Shown here one piece after another: positions 60,030 to 64,000 of a stretch of 64,000 bases of DNA; position 1 is the stretch's first letter; every line of letters starts with the position of its first letter. Source of the DNA: an uncultured Bacteroidota bacterium (GTDB taxonomy: Bacteria > Bacteroidota > Bacteroidia > Flavobacteriales > Flavobacteriaceae); the NCBI GenBank assembly GCA_902620455.1, contig CACNIG010000005.1, positions 1-64,000 on the forward strand, read 5' to 3'. The position numbers and the translations under genes are program-made. Under the pieces are notes generated by a model that saw only the letters and a list, made by a program, of their open reading frames with translations, was not told where the DNA came from and made no database searches.

Positions 60030-61424
60030 ATGTCTTTAAAAAAATTTCTTTTAGCTTTTGCACTTGTTATGGCATACTTTGGTCTTAACTATGCTTTTTT
60101 ATCAGATCAAAGTTACGACTCAATGAAAGATTATATTGAAACTACAAAGAATGAATTTAGTTATGAAGTTGAGAATATTATTTATGAGGAAGAATGGACA
60201 GGATTTCACATTAAGATGATCTCAGGTGAATGGCTAGATAAAAAAAAGGTAAAAGATGTTGAATGGTCCCACTATGTTGATATAGTTATACCAAACGAAA
60301 CTCTAACTGAAACTGCAATTATGTTTATTGATGGTGGAGACAAAGATGAAACTTATTTTAGACTTGATACTGTATCTGTTGGTTATGCTTTAAAAACAAA
60401 ATCTATTATTGTAAATATTCATAATATTCCTTCACAACCAATTAATTTTATTGCCTCAGATCAGGAATACTTTTATGAAGATGATTTAATTGCTTATGCC
60501 TGGAGTCAATTTTTAGAGAGAGGTGCCAAGAAAGAAGATATTGAGTGGCTTCCACGATTGCCAATGACAAGAGCTGTGGTTAGATCGATGGATTTAGCTC
60601 AAGAGATAGTTGCACAGAATAATAAAAAACTTAATGACTTTGTGGTCTCAGGTGCGTCTAAGAGAGGATGGACTGCATGGACTACTGCTGCAGTTGATGA
60701 TAGAGTTGTTGGGGTTGTTCCGATGGTAATAGACATGCTTAATCTAGTTCCTTCTTTTGAGAATCACTTTAGAAGCTATGGCGAGTACTCTCCTGCAGTT
60801 CAGGAATATGTTAACTATAATATCCCTGACTGGATGGGAACAGAAGAATTTGAGGTGCTTATGAGCTATGTTGAACCATATTCTTTTAAAGATAGATTTA
60901 CTATGCCTAAATATATTATTAATGCTGGGTCTGATGAGTTTTTCTCTACAGATTCCTGGAGATTTTATTATGAAGAACTACCTGAGAATAAATTGATAAG
61001 ATATGTTCCTAATGCTAATCACTCTCTTAGTGGAGAATATTTGACCAGAGATTTAATTAGTTTCTTCTACAGAGTAGTAAATAATATTGATTTACCCGTA
61101 CTTGATTGGGAGTTATTAGATAGAAATTTGAATGTTTCTTTGGATTATAACGGAGAATACTCTGTATCTACTTGGAAAGCATTTAACGAAAACGGAAGGG
61201 ATTTCAGGCTATGGCAAGAAGGAGAGCTTTGGAAGAAGTCAAACATGAAGAAAAATGAAAATAACAAATACAATATTGAAATAGATAATAATAATACTGG
61301 TTATCAGGCTATTATGGTTGAGTTTACTCTAGATCCAGACTCAGATTTCCCACTTAAAATCTCTACGGGTCCTTTTGTTTTTCCAAATTCATATCCTTAT
61401 GAAAAATATGAACCCATTAAGTAA
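60030..61424 (+). CDS. PhoPQ-activated pathogenicity-related (PqaA-type) exported hydrolase-like protein
   Basis: A 464-residue protein with an N-terminal signal or anchor (FLLAFALVMAYFGLNYAF). The rest is an alpha/beta-hydrolase-like fold of the PhoPQ-related family: WSHYVDIVIPNE, FIDGGDKDE, the nucleophile segment FVVSGASKRGWTAWTTAAVDDRV (across residues about 206-228), PKYIINAGSDEFF and PNANHSLSG with a candidate acid and His. The family name comes from Salmonella PqaA; eukaryotic amoebae carry many copies. The biochemical function is not established to my knowledge. Lies between fabH and exbB. Confidence 0.85.
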   Translation: MSLKKFLLAFALVMAYFGLNYAFLSDQSYDSMKDYIETTKNEFSYEVENIIYEEEWTGFHIKMISGEWLDKKKVKDVEWSHYVDIVIPNETLTETAIMFIDGGDKDETYFRLDTVSVGYALKTKSIIVNIHNIPSQPINFIASDQEYFYEDDLIAYAWSQFLERGAKKEDIEWLPRLPMTRAVVRSMDLAQEIVAQNNKKLNDFVVSGASKRGWTAWTTAAVDDRVVGVVPMVIDMLNLVPSFENHFRSYGEYSPAVQEYVNYNIPDWMGTEEFEVLMSYVEPYSFKDRFTMPKYIINAGSDEFFSTDSWRFYYEELPENKLIRYVPNANHSLSGEYLTRDLISFFYRVVNNIDLPVLDWELLDRNLNVSLDYNGEYSVSTWKAFNENGRDFRLWQEGELWKKSNMKKNENNKYNIEIDNNNTGYQAIMVEFTLDPDSDFPLKISTGPFVFPNSYPYEKYEPIK

Positions 61425-61527
61425 AATAATTTGCTTTAAACAAAAGAATATTATCAAAAAAAAAAAATTTGAATCATATAATAATTTTTATATCTTTCGA
61501 TTCTCAATTATTGAAAATACTAGAAAA

Positions 61528-62307
61528 ATGAAAAAATTATTATTTGCCTTAATCCTTTCTGTAATCGTAGGTTCAACTACTACAAACTATGCTTTCGCCT
61601 CGACTACAATTAATAGTATAGTTACTGTTCAGGATACACAAGATGAACCAATGATGGAGTCTTCAGATGAAGCCCCAGCTGGTTTTACACAAGAATTAAA
61701 GAAACGTTTTATTGAAGGTGGTCCTGGTTTTATGGGAATCGTTCTTATATGTTTAATTTTAGGATTAGCTATTTCAATTGAAAGAATAATTTACCTTAAC
61801 CTATCAACTACAAACTCAAATAAACTAACAGAAGATGTTGAAGATGCTCTCAAATCAGGAGGTGTCGAAGCTGCTAAAGAGGTTTGTAGAAATACAAAAG
61901 GTCCTGTTGCTTCAATTTTTTATCAGGGACTTGACAGAGCAAAAGATGGAGTCGAAAGTGCAGAAAAAGCTGTTATATCATATGGTGGTGTCCAAATGGG
62001 TCAACTTGAAAAAAATGTTTCATGGATTTCACTCTTTATAGCATTAGCACCAATGCTTGGTTTCATGGGAACTGTTATTGGAATGATTAATGCATTTGAT
62101 AGAATCGAAGCTGCTGGAGATATGCAACCTTCACTTGTTGCAGGTGGTATTAAAATAGCACTTTTAACAACTGTATTTGGTCTTATTGTAGCAATTATTC
62201 TTCAAGTTTTTTATAATTACATAGTTGCAAAAATTGATTCAATAGTAAATGATATGGAAGATGCATCAATTACCTTAATTGATATTCTTTCTGCTCAGAA
62301 AAAATAG
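61528..62307 (+). CDS. exbB: ExbB/TolQ-type proton channel subunit
   Basis: Inner-membrane subunit of the proton-driven motor that energises TonB-dependent receptors. I start at ATG 61528 (259 residues), where MKKLLFALILSVIVGS gives a signal-like first segment; the frame is open upstream but runs over the end of the previous gene. Three further membrane segments follow: GIVLICLILGLAISIERIIYL, the WISLFIALAPMLGFMGTVIGMI pair-forming helix with the conserved Pro/Gly residues, and LLTTVFGLIVAIILQVFYNYI. The extra N-terminal segment is usual in Bacteroidota. First of the exbB-exbD cluster. Confidence 0.93.
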   Translation: MKKLLFALILSVIVGSTTTNYAFASTTINSIVTVQDTQDEPMMESSDEAPAGFTQELKKRFIEGGPGFMGIVLICLILGLAISIERIIYLNLSTTNSNKLTEDVEDALKSGGVEAAKEVCRNTKGPVASIFYQGLDRAKDGVESAEKAVISYGGVQMGQLEKNVSWISLFIALAPMLGFMGTVIGMINAFDRIEAAGDMQPSLVAGGIKIALLTTVFGLIVAIILQVFYNYIVAKIDSIVNDMEDASITLIDILSAQKK

Positions 62308-62313
62308 TATATT

Positions 62314-62763
62314 ATGAATCTAGAAAAAATAACTAGAATTGGGTGTATAGCCCTCGGAGTGCTAGGGATGATATTTTTATCATTAGTGTTTTTTACTGGT
62401 GATGATAGTATTAAAATGTCTGCTGCCTCTGGTGATTACGGAGTAATTACACCAATAATTTTACTTAGTCAAATTGTATTATTCATTGCTGTACTAGTCA
62501 CTTTAACATTTTCTCTAAGAGGAATAGCTAAAGACAAAGCTAAAATGAAAAATGCAATAAAGTCCACAGGTTTATTCCTTTTGGTTGTTCTAATTGGCTT
62601 TCTACTCTCAAATGGAGTTGAAACTCCGATGAGAGATGGAAAAGTTCTTTCTGCAATGGGCTCAAGATTGGTTGGCACAGGTATTAATGTATTCTTTATC
62701 TTAACAATCATTGCTGTTGGTTTAATGGTTTTTCCAGGAACAAAAAAAATATTTAAAAAATAA
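62314..62763 (+). CDS. Four-helix membrane protein between exbB and exbD
   Basis: A 149-residue inner-membrane protein with four predicted membrane segments (about residues 9-28, 46-66, 82-102, 121-143) and short loops. It is not a recognised enzyme. A small membrane protein in this position is a usual part of flavobacterial exbB-exbD clusters. It begins six bases after exbB and ends three bases before exbD, so it is likely an accessory part of the TonB motor; that is inference from position. Confidence 0.8.
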   Translation: MNLEKITRIGCIALGVLGMIFLSLVFFTGDDSIKMSAASGDYGVITPIILLSQIVLFIAVLVTLTFSLRGIAKDKAKMKNAIKSTGLFLLVVLIGFLLSNGVETPMRDGKVLSAMGSRLVGTGINVFFILTIIAVGLMVFPGTKKIFKK

Positions 62764-62766
62764 GAA

Positions 62767-63390
62767 ATGGCTAAAAGAAAAGCACCAGAAGTTAATGCAG
62801 GATCTATGGCTGATATTGCCTTCCTACTTTTGATTTTCTTTCTAGTAACCACAACTATTGAAACTGATAGTGGAATAAATAGAAAGCTTCCTCCAATGGA
62901 AGACCAAATTGATCCCCCTATCATTAGAGAAAAAAATATTTTTACTGTTGTTGTAAATAAGAATAATCAATTATTAGTTGAGGAATCATTGACAGATATT
63001 AAAGATTTGAGAGGCCTTGCTGTTGATTTTCTTGATAATGGCGGTGGCTCTGGTGAAGAAGCTTGTGATTATTGTCAAGGTAAAAGAGATCCTAGATCAT
63101 CTGATAATCCAGACAAAGCTATTATATCATTGAAAAATGATAGGGAAACTGAATATAAAATATACATAGCTGTTCAAAATGAGCTTGTTGCTGCTTATAA
63201 TGAGCTTAGGAACAGAGAATTTTCCAGATTGAATCCCAACCTTGGAATATCCTATGTTGAGGCTGATCTAATTTATAGTGATCCTAGGACATCTGCAGAT
63301 GATAAAGCTAGCTTAAAAGATAAGTTAGATGTTGTTAAACAATTATATCCTCAGAAATTATCAGAGGCTGAACCAAGTAAAGTAAATTAA
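62767..63390 (+). CDS. exbD: ExbD/TolR-family biopolymer transport protein (first copy)
   Basis: A 207-residue ExbD. The single membrane helix (about residues 16-33; GSMADIAFLLLIFFLVTTTI) contains the conserved Asp that carries protons. The periplasmic domain begins NRKLPPMEDQI and IFTVVVNKNNQLLVEE. Relative to ordinary ExbD it has an insertion with a CDYCQGKRDP cysteine pair (residues about 99-108) and a longer tail. Two different ExbD genes in tandem are common in Bacteroidota. Confidence 0.93.
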   Translation: MAKRKAPEVNAGSMADIAFLLLIFFLVTTTIETDSGINRKLPPMEDQIDPPIIREKNIFTVVVNKNNQLLVEESLTDIKDLRGLAVDFLDNGGGSGEEACDYCQGKRDPRSSDNPDKAIISLKNDRETEYKIYIAVQNELVAAYNELRNREFSRLNPNLGISYVEADLIYSDPRTSADDKASLKDKLDVVKQLYPQKLSEAEPSKVN

Positions 63391-63392
63391 TA

Positions 63393-63875
63393 ATGGCAAA
63401 ATTTAATAAAAAGAAAAGTGGAGATCTACCTGCAATATCAACTGCCTCATTGCCTGATATTGTTTTTATGTTATTGTTCTTCTTCATGGTTGCAACTGTT
63501 ATGCGTGATAGTACCTTAATGGTACAAAATACTCTGCCTGCTGCTGATCAAGTTCAAAAATTAGATAAAAAAGATAGAGTTATTTATATATATGCTGGTA
63601 AGCCATCAAGTAGATATGTTGACACATATGGTACTCAGGCTAGAATTCAATTAAATGACAAGTTTGGATCTGTAGAAGAAGTTGGAGCATTTGTTCTTGC
63701 AGAAAGAGCTGCTAAGCGTCAAGAACTTCAAAATGTTTTAACTACCGCACTGAAAGTTGATAGTGACACAAAGATGGGCATCATCAGTGATATAAAGCAA
63801 GAACTTAGAAAAGTCAATGCTTTAAAGCTAAACTATACAACTAGAGTTGGAGACTACACTCAAAATTTTAATTGA
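63393..63875 (+). CDS. exbD: ExbD/TolR-family biopolymer transport protein (second copy)
   Basis: A 160-residue ExbD paralogue two bases after the first. The membrane helix is ASLPDIVFMLLFFFMVATVM (about residues 18-37) with the proton-carrying Asp, followed by a periplasmic domain starting NTLPAADQVQKL and VIYIYAGKPSSRY. It lacks the cysteine insert of the first copy, so the two subunits probably have distinct roles in one complex. Confidence 0.93.
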   Translation: MAKFNKKKSGDLPAISTASLPDIVFMLLFFFMVATVMRDSTLMVQNTLPAADQVQKLDKKDRVIYIYAGKPSSRYVDTYGTQARIQLNDKFGSVEEVGAFVLAERAAKRQELQNVLTTALKVDSDTKMGIISDIKQELRKVNALKLNYTTRVGDYTQNFN

Positions 63876-64000
63876 AAAAAGGTTTTTTTTACTTTTTTTT
63901 CTGCTGTTCTTCACCCAATTAAGTTTTACACAGTCTGGTATAAGTAAAGACTTTTATAGAGAAGATCAATTCTATTTTGGGTCTAGTTATTTTATTCAAA
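63847..64000 (+). CDS. Start of a probable outer-membrane barrel (porin-family) protein, 3' end outside window
   Basis: After the second exbD, a frame continues to the window edge and reads a basic then strongly hydrophobic leader (EKRFFLLFFLLFFTQLSFTQ) followed by a mature start SGISKDFYREDQFYFGSSYF. This looks like an exported beta-barrel protein of the PorT/porin type often found after exbD in Flavobacteriia, although only about 50 codons are visible. No ATG fits; a TTG at 63847 overlapping exbD by 29 bases is the best start I can see, with ATT at 63871 as an alternative. Identity is tentative. Confidence 0.5.
   Translation, partial: METTLKILIEKRFFLLFFLLFFTQLSFTQSGISKDFYREDQFYFGSSYFIQ

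Noticed and set aside
61375-61527. Longer N-terminus for ExbB
   Set aside because: It would overlap the end of the PqaA-like gene and precede a normal signal-like start at 61528; the extra sequence is Lys/Phe/Ile-rich non-coding in character.

Overview
The window looks like one stretch of chromosome from a low-GC, streamlined marine-type member of the Flavobacteriia (Bacteroidota). Several things point there. Base composition is strongly AT-rich. Promoter-like boxes follow the Bacteroidota pattern TAnnTTTG. Gene blocks are typical of the class: uppS-bamA, nadK/pdxJ, prs-rplY-pth-ribF-serS-rsmA, clpP-clpX, and exbB followed by two exbD. There is a TonB-dependent receptor with a carboxypeptidase-regulatory-like N-terminus, an S16 protein with a long acidic tail, and a queuosine-precursor transporter. 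Assignment below class level is inference; no rRNA gene is present. Coding density is very high: no gap exceeds about 210 bases, and all nine convergent gene pairs end within 17 bases of each other, five of them overlapping.

Layout. 1-3147 (minus): partial bamA, uppS and nadK (outer-membrane assembly, isoprenoid lipid carrier, NADP). 3214-5183 (plus): pdxJ, an alpha/beta hydrolase and a polyamine-type acetyltransferase. 5178-12245 (minus): one long operon-like run prs-rplY-pth-ribF-serS-rsmA-mgtE-arsC, mostly translation and cofactor genes. 12347-14719: tRNA-Leu(CAA), a photolyase and a secreted protein of unknown function. 14737-18745: a HAD phosphatase, then a Tat-signal TIM-barrel protein directly abutting a TonB-dependent receptor. 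18742-21048 (minus): a glutaryl-CoA dehydrogenase-like enzyme, rimM and rpsP. 21211-27868: clpP-clpX, a GH3-like protein, a DUF2797-type protein, a pseudouridine synthase, a queuosine-precursor transporter, folK and a TrmH-type methyltransferase. 27912-32572: mutS, a free-standing Smr peptide, a coiled-coil lipoprotein with an HExxH motif and a small membrane-anchored protein.

32623-38615 is the most unusual part. tRNA-Gly(GCC) and tRNA-Leu(UAA) are followed by a roughly 5.8 kb accessory module. It encodes a 90-residue protein with an internal repeat, two N6-adenine methyltransferase-like proteins with complementary motif sets, and an 830-residue SF2 helicase with an N-terminal GIY-YIG-like region. 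Two small unknown proteins follow. The 3' end of the tRNA-Leu gene plus its terminator is imperfectly repeated at the far end of the module, as expected for a tRNA-targeted genomic island. No integrase is present.

38660-44746: a flavin-dependent monooxygenase and sodium/solute symporter pair (perhaps organosulfur use), then OsmC, DinB/YfiT, glycosyltransferase, metallophosphoesterase, a half-AraC DNA-binding protein and an SCP2 protein. 44817-48373: fatty-acid beta-oxidation genes. 48370-50061: a UmuC/UmuD pair in inverted order. 50133-58806: 2-oxoglutarate dehydrogenase E1 and E2 genes separated by four unrelated genes, then tatD. 58818-64000: tRNA-Ser(GGA), fabH, a PhoPQ-related hydrolase, the ExbB/ExbD energy-transducing complex that would power TonB receptors, and the start of a probable outer-membrane barrel protein.

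No rRNA, CRISPR array, insertion sequence or prophage was seen.
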